From Janthinobacterium sp. B9-8 (GTDB taxonomy: Bacteria > Pseudomonadota > Gammaproteobacteria > Burkholderiales > Chitinibacteraceae): 64,000 nucleotides of DNA. Of this stretch, positions 1 through 8,516 are shown in pieces. The first letter of the stretch is position 1, and every line of letters starts with the position of its first letter. The position numbers and the translations under genes are program-made. The stretch spans positions 4,281,740 to 4,345,739 of the forward strand of contig NZ_CP014222.1 in the NCBI RefSeq assembly GCF_000969645.2, in the 5' to 3' direction. The notes under the pieces are model-generated. The model saw only the letters and a list, made by a program, of their open reading frames with translations, ran no database searches and was not told the DNA's origin.

Positions 1-878
1 TCAACGATGAATTTCTTCGCGTATTCGCCGTTTTGAATGTCTTTCAGTGCTTGGCGCATCGCTTTGCGGGATTCTTCGTTGATGACCTTAGGGCCAGTCA
101 CGTATTCGCCGTATTCTGCATTGTTTGAGATCGAGTAGTTCATATTGGCGATACCGCCTTCGAACATCAGATCAACGATCAGTTTCAGCTCGTGCAGGCA
201 CTCGAAGTAAGCCATTTCTGGCTCGTAGCCGGCTTCAACCAGCGTTTCAAAGCCCATTTTAACCAGCTCAACCGCACCGCCACACAATACCGCTTGCTCG
301 CCGAACAAATCAGTTTCGGTTTCGTCTTTGAATGTGGTTTCGATAATACCTGTGCGGCCGCCGCCCACGCCTGAAGCGTAAGACATGGCGATGTCGCGGG
401 CTTTGCCCGATGCATCTTGGTAGATGGCGATCAAATCAGGTACGCCGCCGCCACGAACAAATTCGGAACGTACAGTGTGGCCAGGTGCTTTTGGCGCGAT
501 CATGATCACGTCGAGATCTTTGCGTGGCACAACTTGGTTGTAATGAATCGCGAAGCCGTGAGCAAACGCCAGTGTTGCGCCTTGCTTGATGTTCGGCTCG
601 ATTTCGTCTTTGTATAATTTTGACTGGAATTCATCCGGTGTCAGAATCATCACTACATCGGCGGAGGCAACAGCCGTTGCAACGTCAGTTACTTTCAGGC
701 CGTGTGCTTCAGCTTTAGCAACAGTGGCCGAGCCTTTGCGTAGGCCAACAACGATATCAACGCCGGACTCTTGTAAGTTGCAAGCGTGGGCATGGCCTTG
801 CGAGCCGTAACCGATGATGGCTACTTTTTTGGATTTGATGATGGAAAGATCACAGTCTTTATCGTAAAAAACTTTCAT
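1..878 (-). CDS. ilvC: Ketol-acid reductoisomerase, 3' end outside the window
   Basis: Second step of valine/isoleucine synthesis: NADPH-dependent isomerisation and reduction of acetolactate or acetohydroxybutyrate in the cytoplasm. About 292 codons are present out of the roughly 338 usual for the short class I enzyme; the C-terminus runs off the left edge. The N-terminus MKVFYDKDCDLSIIKSKKVA is followed by the Rossmann signature GYGSQGHA, then APKAPGHTVR and DETETDLFGEQAVLCGG, which are highly typical. The start is the ATG at 878. It lies 60 bp downstream of ilvH on the same strand, so it is probably the last gene of an ilvIHC operon. Identification is secure. Confidence 0.96.
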   Translation of the reverse strand, partial: MKVFYDKDCDLSIIKSKKVAIIGYGSQGHAHACNLQESGVDIVVGLRKGSATVAKAEAHGLKVTDVATAVASADVVMILTPDEFQSKLYKDEIEPNIKQGATLAFAHGFAIHYNQVVPRKDLDVIMIAPKAPGHTVRSEFVRGGGVPDLIAIYQDASGKARDIAMSYASGVGGGRTGIIETTFKDETETDLFGEQAVLCGGAVELVKMGFETLVEAGYEPEMAYFECLHELKLIVDLMFEGGIANMNYSISNNAEYGEYVTGPKVINEESRKAMRQALKDIQNGEYAKKFIV

Positions 879-937
879 GGCTGAATTCCTGTCTAGGTGT
901 TTGATTTTGATCTGAGAATGGCAACGGCCACACTCAA

Positions 938-1429
938 TTAAACTTTTAAAATACGCTCGCCGCGGCCGATGCCAGAGGCACCAGTGCGTACGGTTTCCAG
1001 AATGGCGGCTGGATCAAGTGCCTTGATAAAGGCATCCAGCTTTTCGCCTGTTCCGGTTAGCTCTACGGTATAGGCTTTTTCTGTGACGTCGATAATGCGG
1101 CCACGGAAAATATCCGCCATCCGCTTCATTTCGTCTCTTTCCTTGCCGGTTGCCCGTACTTTAATCAACATCAGTTCACGCTCGATGTGATCGGCCTCGT
1201 TTAGGTCGATCACTTTCACCACTTCGACCAGCTTGTTGAGCTGTTTGGTGATTTGTTCGATGACGTCTTCAGAGCCATGGGTGACGATGGTCATCCGGCT
1301 CATCGTGGTGTCTTCAGTGGTTTGCACTGTCAACGAGTCGATGTTGTAGCCACGCGCTGAAAATAAGCCGGTTACACGGGATAGTGCACCTGCTTCGTTT
1401 TCGATCAGTACTGAAAGAATATGTCGCAT
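938..1429 (-). CDS. ilvH: Acetolactate synthase small (regulatory) subunit
   Basis: Regulatory subunit that stimulates acetolactate synthase and gives valine feedback control. The 163-residue protein begins MRHILSVLIENEAGALSRV, the ACT-domain start seen in E. coli IlvH (also 163 aa), followed by the conserved GLFSARGYNIDSLTV; a second ACT-like half fills the C-terminus. A start two codons earlier (1435) is possible, but GAGGAG abuts that ATG while it sits about 6 nt before the ATG at 1429, so the latter is preferred. The gene begins 12 bp after the ilvI stop, so the two subunits are co-transcribed and probably translationally coupled. Confidence 0.95.
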   Translation of the reverse strand: MRHILSVLIENEAGALSRVTGLFSARGYNIDSLTVQTTEDTTMSRMTIVTHGSEDVIEQITKQLNKLVEVVKVIDLNEADHIERELMLIKVRATGKERDEMKRMADIFRGRIIDVTEKAYTVELTGTGEKLDAFIKALDPAAILETVRTGASGIGRGERILKV

Positions 1430-1441
1430 TTTCATCTCCTC

Positions 1442-3208
1442 TCAGCACAGATTGCCGTAATCACGATTATTTTCAAATGGCACCAACTGCATATCACGCA
1501 TATGCGGTGGTAAATCCATTTGGCTCAGGCCTTTCCCGTTTTGAATCATCGGGAAGACGTTTACTTCTCTGTCGGTAATAAAGTCCATAAACACCAAACG
1601 ATCTTTTAGCTTGTCGCTAAAGGCTTCACGCAGTGCAGGCTCTACATCTGAAGGCTTTTCGATTTTCATACCAACGTGGCCATAGGCTTCGGCTAGTTTT
1701 ACAAAATCAGGCAGCGCATCCATGTAAGACTCGGAATAGCGATTGCCGTAAAAGAACTGTTGCCACTGGCGAACCATGCCCAGATAGCGGTTGTTCAAAT
1801 TGATAATCTTGGTCGGAATATGGTACTGCTTACAGGTTGAAAGCTCCTGGATATTCATCTGGATTGAGCCTTCACCGGTAATACAAGCGACGATGGCATC
1901 CGGATTTGCCAATTGAGCGCCCATAGCTGCAGGCAGGCCAAAGCCCATTGTGCCCAGCCCACCCGAGTTAATCCACTGACGCGGACGTTTAAACGGATAG
2001 TATTGCGCGGCAAACATTTGATGCTGGCCCACGTCGGATGTAATGATGGCGTCGCCACCGGTTACTTCCCATAGCTTTTGCACCACAAATTGCGGCTTGA
2101 TCACCAGATCAGATTGCTCATACCAAAGGCTTTGCGGTTTACGCCATTCTTCGATCTGTTTCCACCAATCTGCCAAAGCCTCGGCCTGAGGCTTGATGCC
2201 GGTTTCTTTCAGGATGGCGATCAGGTCGATTAAGACATGTTTTACATCACCGACAATGGGGACATCGACTTTAACGCGCTTAGCGATAGACGATGGATCG
2301 ATGTCGATATGCACAATCTTTTTAGCTTGCGACAGGAAATGCTCTGGCGATGAAATTACACGATCGTCAAAGCGCGCGCCAATCGCAATAATTACGTCAC
2401 TGTACTGCATCGCCATATTGGCTTCGTAGGTGCCGTGCATCCCCAACATGCCAAGGAAATGAGGGTCGGTGCCATCCAGCGCGCCAAGGCCCATCAAGGT
2501 GTTGGTACAAGGCAGGTTGAGCATCTTTACCAGCTCGGTGACTTCGCTACTTGCGTTGCTTAAGATTGCACCGCCGCCCACATAAATAAATGGGCGCTTA
2601 GCTTCACCTAATAGCTGAGCCGCTTTCTTAATTTGCCCGGGATGGCCCTTGGTTGGTGGTGTATAGCTGCGAATAGATACCGATGTTGGATAGACAAACT
2701 CGGTTTTGTGAGCTGCGATATCTTTTGGCACATCAATCACAACCGGGCCGGGTCTGCCGGTGGTTGCAAGGTGAAACGCTTTTTTGATGGTCGGAGCAAG
2801 ATCACGTACATCTTTGACTAAGAAGTTGTGCTTCACGATTGGGCGTGAACAGCCCACCATGTCTACTTCCTGAAAGGCATCCAGGCCAATCGCATCGGTT
2901 GCAACCTGGCCGGAAAACACCACCATAGGGATCGAATCCATATAGGCAGTGGCAATGCCGGTAATGGCATTGGTGGCACCCGGGCCGGATGTCACAAGCG
3001 CTACTCCTACTTTTTTGCTGGAGCGGGAGTAAGCATCGGCAGCATGCACGGCAGCTTGTTCGTGGCGAACCAGCACATGCTTGAAATAATCTTGTTTAAA
3101 GATTGCATCGTAAATGGATAAAACTGCGCCGCCAGGGTAGCCGAAAATAAATTCAACCCCTTCTTCCTGCAAGCAGCGCGTGATGATCTCTGCGCCCGAA
3201 ATTTCCAT
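1442..3208 (-). CDS. ilvI: Acetolactate synthase large (catalytic) subunit
   Basis: ThDP- and FAD-dependent enzyme that condenses pyruvate with pyruvate or 2-oxobutyrate, the first common step of branched-chain amino acid synthesis. At 588 aa it is full length. The N-terminal pyrimidine-binding domain carries GYPGGAVLSIYD and HEQAAVHAADAYSR with the catalytic glutamate; SGPGATNAITGIATAYMDS follows. In the C-terminal ThDP/Mg motif the usual GDG reads GEG (residues 445-447), with the NN pair at 472-473; the acidic side chain is kept, so activity is likely. It heads the ilvIHC cluster. The upstream leader (3209-3400) has regulatory-looking features. Confidence 0.95.
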   Translation of the reverse strand: MEISGAEIITRCLQEEGVEFIFGYPGGAVLSIYDAIFKQDYFKHVLVRHEQAAVHAADAYSRSSKKVGVALVTSGPGATNAITGIATAYMDSIPMVVFSGQVATDAIGLDAFQEVDMVGCSRPIVKHNFLVKDVRDLAPTIKKAFHLATTGRPGPVVIDVPKDIAAHKTEFVYPTSVSIRSYTPPTKGHPGQIKKAAQLLGEAKRPFIYVGGGAILSNASSEVTELVKMLNLPCTNTLMGLGALDGTDPHFLGMLGMHGTYEANMAMQYSDVIIAIGARFDDRVISSPEHFLSQAKKIVHIDIDPSSIAKRVKVDVPIVGDVKHVLIDLIAILKETGIKPQAEALADWWKQIEEWRKPQSLWYEQSDLVIKPQFVVQKLWEVTGGDAIITSDVGQHQMFAAQYYPFKRPRQWINSGGLGTMGFGLPAAMGAQLANPDAIVACITGEGSIQMNIQELSTCKQYHIPTKIINLNNRYLGMVRQWQQFFYGNRYSESYMDALPDFVKLAEAYGHVGMKIEKPSDVEPALREAFSDKLKDRLVFMDFITDREVNVFPMIQNGKGLSQMDLPPHMRDMQLVPFENNRDYGNLC

Positions 3209-3400
3209 GGGTAGTCCCTAGGTCAAAACGATAGATATAGATAAATGGATAGGCCTTATAAGAGTAGGCCATCCATTTGCAAATGATTTACCGGATCTTC
3301 CGCCGCTATAAACAGGTTTGTGACCCGTTTTGACGACCAGTGTGTGTCCGCTGGCGGTGATCTTTCGGCGCAGGCTAACTGTGTAGAGTGCCGCCTGCAT
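3209..3400 (-). promoter_or_regulatory. ilvI leader with hairpin and Ile/Leu/Val-rich upstream ORF end
   Basis: The ilvI 5' region contains a strong imperfect hairpin (3243-3278; arms AAATGGAT and ATCCATTT outside, GGCCT and AGGCC inside). Downstream of it a reading frame ends with codons for I-H-L-S-I-S-I-V-L-T and a TAG that overlaps the ilvI Shine-Dalgarno (TAGGGA). Six of the last ten codons are branched-chain residues, reminiscent of an ilv attenuation peptide, but they follow the hairpin rather than precede it and no U-run is seen. A conserved cis-regulatory RNA upstream of betaproteobacterial ilv genes (the ilvH motif) has been described; whether this matches it could not be tested. 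Confidence 0.4.
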
Positions 3401-3730
3401 TGTTGGCTGGATATTGCACTAGAAAGTTACCGCACTGCGGTATAAATGGCAAGTTCTTCTGGTTATTAGCTTATTGGCTTTGTTAGTATCGCAATCTTGC
3501 TCATGTTGGGATTAGCTAAGCCTAATTGCATATGTTTTTATTATTTTAGGCATGTGTAAGTCGCATAGGAGTTATTTATTTATAGTATGAAATATTATAA
3601 ATTGTTTGATGTAAGTTAAAGAGTGCGTATCTTAAAATTACATGCCTATTTAAAGACAATACTTGGTTTATTTAGGCGGGCGGGTAATGATGCACCCTAT
3701 AAAAATGATTATGCAGCAAAAGGATAATTT
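3401..3730. other. Intergenic region between divergent ilvI and RDD gene
   Basis: An AT-rich stretch without a supportable gene. It should hold the ilv promoter (leftward) and the promoter for the RDD protein (rightward). No confident -35/-10 pair, repeat or RNA gene was recognised. Confidence 0.5.
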
Positions 3731-4255
3731 GTGAAGATTACAAGGGGGCCGGCAGGCTGGTGGCGGCGTATGTTCGCTTTTTTATATGAAATATTGCTCA
3801 TTACAGCCGTGGTTTTATTGGCAGAAGGCCTGTTTCAAGGCGTATTCCAACTGATATCTAAGCTACCCGTGACCGCGATGGGCGATCAGCTTTGGCTGCG
3901 TGTTTTAAATTTTGTGTGGATTATGTCGGTGGCGTTTGCTTATTTTGCGTGGTGCTGGCGAGGCGGGCAAACATTGGCAATGCGAACTTGGAGTATTCAC
4001 CTAGTCAAGAGTGACGGTAGCTCCGTAGGCTGGCGCGAAGTGGCTTTGCGTTTTTCTGTGGCAGCGGTATGTATGTTGCCTTGTGCGCCATTCTGGGTTT
4101 TGGCTCGCCATCAGGCAGATTTACGCATTGTAGCCTGGCTGTTAACAGGCTTGTTTTTTCTGCCTTTCTTATGGGCCATATTAGATAAAGAACGCCGGTT
4201 TTTACACGACAGGCTGGCGGGAACGCAGCTATTGATTGCACCGCCTAAGACCTAA
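3731..4255 (+). CDS. RDD family integral membrane protein
   Basis: A 174-residue inner-membrane protein of the RDD family. It opens with a short basic stretch (PAGWWRRMFAFLYE, with the RR-F part of the signature), has about four hydrophobic segments (residues ~15-40, ~55-80, ~105-125, ~130-155) and ends with the family's hallmark LHDRLAGTQLL. The start is a GTG at 3731 preceded by AGGA at a 6-nt spacing. The molecular function of most RDD proteins is unknown, though some act in ion homeostasis or membrane processes. It is convergent with lnt and appears monocistronic. Confidence 0.85.
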   Translation: MKITRGPAGWWRRMFAFLYEILLITAVVLLAEGLFQGVFQLISKLPVTAMGDQLWLRVLNFVWIMSVAFAYFAWCWRGGQTLAMRTWSIHLVKSDGSSVGWREVALRFSVAAVCMLPCAPFWVLARHQADLRIVAWLLTGLFFLPFLWAILDKERRFLHDRLAGTQLLIAPPKT

Positions 4256-4261
4256 TTACGT

Positions 4262-4290
4262 AGGGTGGGCAAGTTTTTATGCCCACGCGT
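4262..4290. terminator. Palindromic terminator-like element between convergent genes
   Basis: Perfect arms GTGGGCA (4265-4271) and TGCCCAC (4280-4286) enclose an AT-rich loop, within a larger GTAGGGTG-type element. It lies between the RDD gene and lnt, whose 3' ends face each other, so it could serve both. It belongs to the GTAGG palindrome family found elsewhere in the window. Confidence 0.5.
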
Positions 4291-4370
4291 AGATTTCAAT
4301 GTAAGACAACCGGTGCGCAACGATTTGCACACCTTATACAAAAGCGGTTTCTTGCTTATCCTTATGCCTA

Positions 4371-5843
4371 CTACCGTCGCCTGAGTAATCCTAAGGCAAT
4401 TAATAAAGCGCCCAAAGCAATCAGCAGCGGGTAATCGCCGCCCCAGGCATAGGGTGGCATGCCGCTGCGATTTTGGGCGGTGCCTTCCAGAATGCCAGCT
4501 ATTCGCTCGGGCAGTTGCGCTTTAAAACGACCTTTCTCATCGATAATGGCTGTTACTCCCGTATTCGTGGCCCGCAGCATATAGCGGCCGGTTTCTAATG
4601 CTCGGGTTTGGCTCATTTGAGCGTGTTGCGCTGCGGCCCAAGAGCCGTCAAACCATGCAAGGTTGGATAGATTAACCAGCATGGTGGCTTCAGGCAGGGC
4701 GTTGATGATCTCCCGGCCAAATACGTCTTCGTAGCAGATATTGGCGGCGATCTGGCCGGAAGCTAGCGAGAATGGGGCTTGCTTCACTGCGCCTCGGCTA
4801 AAGCCCGATAGCGGCATATCCATAAACTGATAAATCCAGTTGAATAGCCACGGTAGCGGAATAAACTCGCCAAAAGGCACGAGGTGCTGTTTTTTATACA
4901 GCGGCAATGCAGGATCCGACATTACGGTGACGGCGTTGTAGTACTCCGCCTCATGTTTACCTAAAATCGGAATGCCAAGAATTAAATCAGCCTTGCGAGG
5001 TGCTACCGCATCACGCAGCATTTGTGGATACCAATCGGGTACATCGCTGATAAAGGAAGGAATGGCCGTTTCGGGCAAGATCACCAGTTGGCCGCGCGCT
5101 TTTTCAGTGAGTGCGAGGTAGCTTTTCAGGCTGTCGAGATAAAAAGCATTATCCCATTTGATATCTTGTGAGATATTGCCTTGCACTAGGCTCACCCTCA
5201 CCGGCGCGCCTACCTTTGTTGTCCATTCCAGCTGATTAAGCCCCCAGCCAGCCAGCCAGATACTTGCTACAATTCCCCAGCCCTTAAGCCATTTAGGCTT
5301 GCTGACAATCAGGGCGATAGAGAGGCACAGCAGCCAACCAATCAGATACACGCCGCCAATTGGGGCGTAGCCAGCAAGGGGTGTCATCGGGCTTTGTGAA
5401 TAGCCGACGCTCGCCCAAGGAAAACCTGTAAACAGCCAGCCGCGCAGCCATTCAGTGAGAGTAAATACCGTGGGCAGTAGCAAAACGCGTAGTGATGCTG
5501 GGCAGGGCAGTTTGAGAGTGAGCCAGCCTGCTAATGCTGGAAATAGCGCCATATAGGCTGCGAGCACAAGAATCCCACCTGCAGCCATCGGGGCAGGCAT
5601 GCCACCAAAGGTGTTCAGGCTGATAAAAATCCAGTGGATATTCGCCAGAAAAAATCCTAACCCAAAACTAAAACCACGCCACGCAGCGGCTTTAGGGGAG
5701 GGGGATTTCTGGATAGCAAAGGTCAGCGCGGCTAATGACAACCACATGATGGGGAATAAATACAGCGGAGCAAAAGAAAAGACACTGATCGCGCCAAACA
5801 GTGCCAGCAGGAGGTGGGGCAGGAGGGGTTTAAGTTTTTGCAT
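4371..5843 (-). CDS. lnt: Apolipoprotein N-acyltransferase
   Basis: Inner-membrane enzyme that adds the third acyl chain to the N-terminal cysteine of lipoproteins. The 490-aa protein begins with several hydrophobic segments (PHLLLALFGAISVFSFAPLY and others) and continues into a periplasmic nitrilase-type domain. The catalytic glutamate lies in VILPETAIPS and the catalytic cysteine in ANICYEDVFGREI; a final membrane helix precedes the C-terminal RRR. The start is placed at the ATG at 5843 because the 23 residues upstream in frame are translated from an intergenic CACAGAG repeat, and MQKLKPLLPHLL is a normal Lnt start. The gene follows corC, as in many proteobacteria. Confidence 0.95.
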   Translation of the reverse strand: MQKLKPLLPHLLLALFGAISVFSFAPLYLFPIMWLSLAALTFAIQKSPSPKAAAWRGFSFGLGFFLANIHWIFISLNTFGGMPAPMAAGGILVLAAYMALFPALAGWLTLKLPCPASLRVLLLPTVFTLTEWLRGWLFTGFPWASVGYSQSPMTPLAGYAPIGGVYLIGWLLCLSIALIVSKPKWLKGWGIVASIWLAGWGLNQLEWTTKVGAPVRVSLVQGNISQDIKWDNAFYLDSLKSYLALTEKARGQLVILPETAIPSFISDVPDWYPQMLRDAVAPRKADLILGIPILGKHEAEYYNAVTVMSDPALPLYKKQHLVPFGEFIPLPWLFNWIYQFMDMPLSGFSRGAVKQAPFSLASGQIAANICYEDVFGREIINALPEATMLVNLSNLAWFDGSWAAAQHAQMSQTRALETGRYMLRATNTGVTAIIDEKGRFKAQLPERIAGILEGTAQNRSGMPPYAWGGDYPLLIALGALLIALGLLRRR

Positions 5844-5888
5844 CTGCAACACGGCCTGTGACTGTTTGGGGTGGGGCGGCGTAAAGAC

Positions 5889-5995
5889 CTTAAATCTGTA
5901 GACACAGAGCACACAGAGACAAAGCTTTAATAAGGTTTGGATGAGGAAAATATTTCAGCTGCAACATTGAAGTTGCAGACATTGAGTTAGTGAGA
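5889..5995. repeat. CACAGAG-type intergenic repeat, partial copy
   Basis: The segment contains CTGTAGACACAGAGCACACA, the same words that form the arms of the larger palindrome at 10081-10188 (phoH 5' flank); a further fragment is visible near 9035-9055. It lies between corC and lnt and spuriously extends the lnt reading frame. Confidence 0.55.
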
Positions 5996-6028
5996 ACACA
6001 GAGCTCGTCTCTATGTGCTTTTTAGCGA

Positions 6029-6068
6029 GTAGGTTGGGTTACGCGATAAAGCTGCTAACCCAACCTAC
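6029..6068. repeat. GTAGGTTGGGTTA palindromic intergenic element
   Basis: A perfect 13-bp inverted repeat, GTAGGTTGGGTTA (6029-6041) and TAACCCAACCTAC (6056-6068), with a 14-nt loop, lies directly after the corC stop. It is close in sequence to the element at 24101-24166 and is one of several GTAGG-type palindromes in the window. It may serve as a terminator but lacks a U-run. Confidence 0.65.
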
Positions 6069-6072
6069 GGGC

Positions 6073-6939
6073 CTATTCTTCAATAGGCGTATCTGCTAAT
6101 TTCTCTATCAATACAGAATAAATTCGGCGGCTGTCTGCGCGCAGGATCTGGAAGCGATAGCCGTCGAAAGCCACAATCTCGCCGCGTTTTGGCAGGTGGC
6201 CAAAGTGCTGGGTGATTAAGCCTGCTACCGTATCAAATTCTTGATCAGAAAATTCAGAGCCAATTTCTTCGTTCAGATCGCTAATCTCGGTCAGGCCTTT
6301 CACTCGCCAGTTACCGCGCCTGTCCGGGATGATATTGTCTTCGGCTTCGTCGTAATCGAATTCGTCTTCGATATCGCCAACAATTTGCTCCATCACGTCT
6401 TCAATCGTGACCAAGCCCGCCACGCCGCCGTATTCATCGACCACAATCGCCATATGATTGCGGTTATTGCGAAAGTCTTTGAGTAGTACATTCAGGCGCT
6501 TGGCTTCCGGGATATACACCGCTGGGCGAAGCATATCGCGCACATCAAATTCCTCATCACTGGCGTAATAGCGCAGCAAATCTTTGGCCAGCAAAATACC
6601 CAATACTTTATCTTTGCTGCCATCGATAACTGGAAAGCGCGAGTGGGCGGTTTCGATTACATAGGGGATAAATTTGGCGGGCGCATCATTGATATCGATG
6701 ATGTCCATCTGGCTGCGAGGCACCATCACATCACGCACCTGCATATCACCTACATTGAGCACGCCTTCGATCATGCCTAAGGCATCAGCATCCAGCAGCT
6801 GGCGCTCAAAAGCAGAGTGGAGGATTTCTACGAGCTGGCCTCGATCTTCAGGCTCTCGTAATAAAAAGTGGGTCAAGCGTTCAAGCCATGATGACTTGGG
6901 GGAGTTCGAGTTCGGAGATACCGAAGGGGAATCATCCAT
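6073..6939 (-). CDS. corC: HlyC/CorC family CBS-domain protein
   Basis: Soluble CorC/YbeX-type protein of 288 aa, linked to Mg/Co efflux and more recently to ribosome and envelope homeostasis. It has two CBS domains (about residues 75-200; VRDVMVPRSQMDII and VVDEYGGVAGLVTIEDVMEQ) and a C-terminal transporter-associated CorC_HlyC domain (FDTVAGLITQHFGHLP). The ATG at 6939 matches the family start better than the in-frame TTG at 6957; neither has a strong Shine-Dalgarno. It sits between ybeY and lnt, the conserved order. Confidence 0.93.
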   Translation of the reverse strand: MDDSPSVSPNSNSPKSSWLERLTHFLLREPEDRGQLVEILHSAFERQLLDADALGMIEGVLNVGDMQVRDVMVPRSQMDIIDINDAPAKFIPYVIETAHSRFPVIDGSKDKVLGILLAKDLLRYYASDEEFDVRDMLRPAVYIPEAKRLNVLLKDFRNNRNHMAIVVDEYGGVAGLVTIEDVMEQIVGDIEDEFDYDEAEDNIIPDRRGNWRVKGLTEISDLNEEIGSEFSDQEFDTVAGLITQHFGHLPKRGEIVAFDGYRFQILRADSRRIYSVLIEKLADTPIEE

Positions 6940-7119
6940 TGTGGCGTAAAGATCCAATGATAAAGATGCCCGAATGATACCGGAAGATCGTGCTTTTTGG
7001 GTTACAGCCGTGTTGGTGATAGTGGGATTGTTGTAGTGAGGCTCCTCAGTCGCTCTGTTTCAGGTTGCCATGCTGCCGAGGAAGGTGTTTACCGGGTAAG
7101 CGACCTTCCCTTTGTAAGT

Positions 7120-7590
7120 TTACTTCTCTTCCGAATAGGGATCGCTGATACCTAAGCTTGCCAGCAGCCTGGTTTCGAGCGCTTCCATTTCAAGCGCTTC
7201 ATCTTCTTCAAGATGATCATAGCCTTGCAAGTGCAGCACGCCGTGAATGGTGAGATGGGCATAGTGATCGCTCAGGCTGATATTTTGCTCCAGCGCTTCT
7301 TTCTCTACCACTTGCGCGCAGAACACAATATCGCCCAGCAGCGGCAGGTCGGGTACGTCGGGCATGTCATCATCAAAGGTAAAAGTCAGCACATTGGTGG
7401 CGTAATCTTTGCCACGGTAATCGCGGTTTAGTTGCTGGCCTTCTTCTGTGTCGACAATTCTGAATGTGATTTCTGCTGTGGCCACCTCAGGCAGCAGTGC
7501 GGCTTGTGCCCAAGCCTGAAATTGCGCCGTGTCAGGCAGTCCGGCGGCGGTGCTTTCCACCTGATGGCAGATTTCTAAACGTTGATTCAT
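7120..7590 (-). CDS. ybeY: Endoribonuclease / rRNA maturation factor YbeY
   Basis: Zinc-dependent endoribonuclease needed for 16S rRNA 3'-end maturation and ribosome quality control. The 156-aa protein carries the diagnostic H-x3-H-x5-H metal site in HGVLHLQGYDHLEEDEA (about residues 114-130) and the conserved RGKDYATNVLTF. It lies upstream of corC and, with an extra exported-protein gene between, downstream of phoH, which is its usual partner. Confidence 0.95.
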   Translation of the reverse strand: MNQRLEICHQVESTAAGLPDTAQFQAWAQAALLPEVATAEITFRIVDTEEGQQLNRDYRGKDYATNVLTFTFDDDMPDVPDLPLLGDIVFCAQVVEKEALEQNISLSDHYAHLTIHGVLHLQGYDHLEEDEALEMEALETRLLASLGISDPYSEEK

Positions 7591-7670
7591 AAGTGATCTT
7601 TGTAAATGTTGTTGCTTAAATATTTGGCGATGCTGCTTTGATTTAGATTGCTATACAAAATGTGTAAATC

Positions 7671-7704
7671 GGCTGATCCTAGGGTCTGTGACTTCAGATC
7701 AGCC
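7671..7704. terminator. Terminator-like hairpin after the exported-protein gene
   Basis: Inverted repeat GGCTGATC (7671-7678) and GATCAGCC (7697-7704), just 3' of the gene ending at 7713 on the minus strand. No clear U-run follows, so factor-independent termination is uncertain. Confidence 0.4.
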
Positions 7705-7712
7705 TGTGTGAA

Positions 7713-8516
7713 TTAACGCTCGGCACAACTGATGTACAACGCTTCTGGCCCCTTGCCTGCAAAACCTTCCGTCGACAACTCGCCATTTTTTCGTAAGCGT
7801 GCCACGCCGGCATTTTTTTGTTGTTTGGATTTTTTGACCGCGGCCGTCAACGCCGCCTTGTCTCCATCTACCAGCATGGCTAGAAAAGGAATTTCACTCT
7901 CAAACAGTATCGCGGATTGTACCGGCAAGCCTTGGAAGGTGTAGCCCGCTGCTACTTTGAGTTCTACACCAAAAACCTGATTTAGCTGCACATTGGCCAT
8001 TTGCGCCAGCCAATTGGGAATCCCTGCATTATTAAATTCCAGATTTTGGCAATTAAACGTTTTTGCCAGTTTGGGATTCACGGAAGGTTTGCTGCTGGCC
8101 GCAGGCTTGGATGCAGCGCTGGCGCTGCCATACTGATAGAGCCCATTGAACATCACATCGCCCCAATTGCTAGAACAACCCTCAACATTCACCAATAAGC
8201 CATCTTTGGCCGGGGTTATGTGCATTTGGCAATTACCTTCATTGAAAAGCCAGCCTTCACCCACGGGTTTGAGTTTGCCTTCGCCTGATCCCGAGCGGTT
8301 ACTGCTTCCGGCTGACTTCCCCAAAACTTCCAGTGAAAACTGGCCATTTTCAGAAATGATTAAGGTGCGCTCAAACAGTTTGTTATTGGCGTTGTATTGC
8401 CCTGCTTTGGGCGGTGCCGGGTTGTTGGCCCATGCAGGCAAACTCAGTGCTAGGCTGGCAAAAAGGGCGAGTGAAAGTTGGCGAGGGGTGACGTGGTGTT
8501 TGTGAGGCGTTTGCAT
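7713..8516 (-). CDS. Exported protein of unknown function
   Basis: A 267-aa protein that I do not recognise. The ATG at 8516 (GGAG upstream) gives a clear Sec signal peptide: basic KHHVTPRQ, hydrophobic LSLALFASLALSLPAWA, with likely cleavage after AWA. The mature part has an N-terminal beta-rich region (residues ~30-120) with three cysteines, a Ser/Ala/Lys/Pro linker (~125-145), and a C-terminal domain beginning with a cysteine (FNCQNLEF) and ending ALYISCAER. Probably periplasmic with disulfides. It is unusual in splitting phoH from ybeY. A longer start at 8582 would bury the signal peptide and is rejected. Confidence 0.7.
   Translation of the reverse strand: MQTPHKHHVTPRQLSLALFASLALSLPAWANNPAPPKAGQYNANNKLFERTLIISENGQFSLEVLGKSAGSSNRSGSGEGKLKPVGEGWLFNEGNCQMHITPAKDGLLVNVEGCSSNWGDVMFNGLYQYGSASAASKPAASSKPSVNPKLAKTFNCQNLEFNNAGIPNWLAQMANVQLNQVFGVELKVAAGYTFQGLPVQSAILFESEIPFLAMLVDGDKAALTAAVKKSKQQKNAGVARLRKNGELSTEGFAGKGPEALYISCAER

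Noticed and set aside
185..415. Minus-strand ORF of 76 codons opposite the ilvC frame
   Set aside because: It lies wholly within ilvC in another frame and has no recognisable features.
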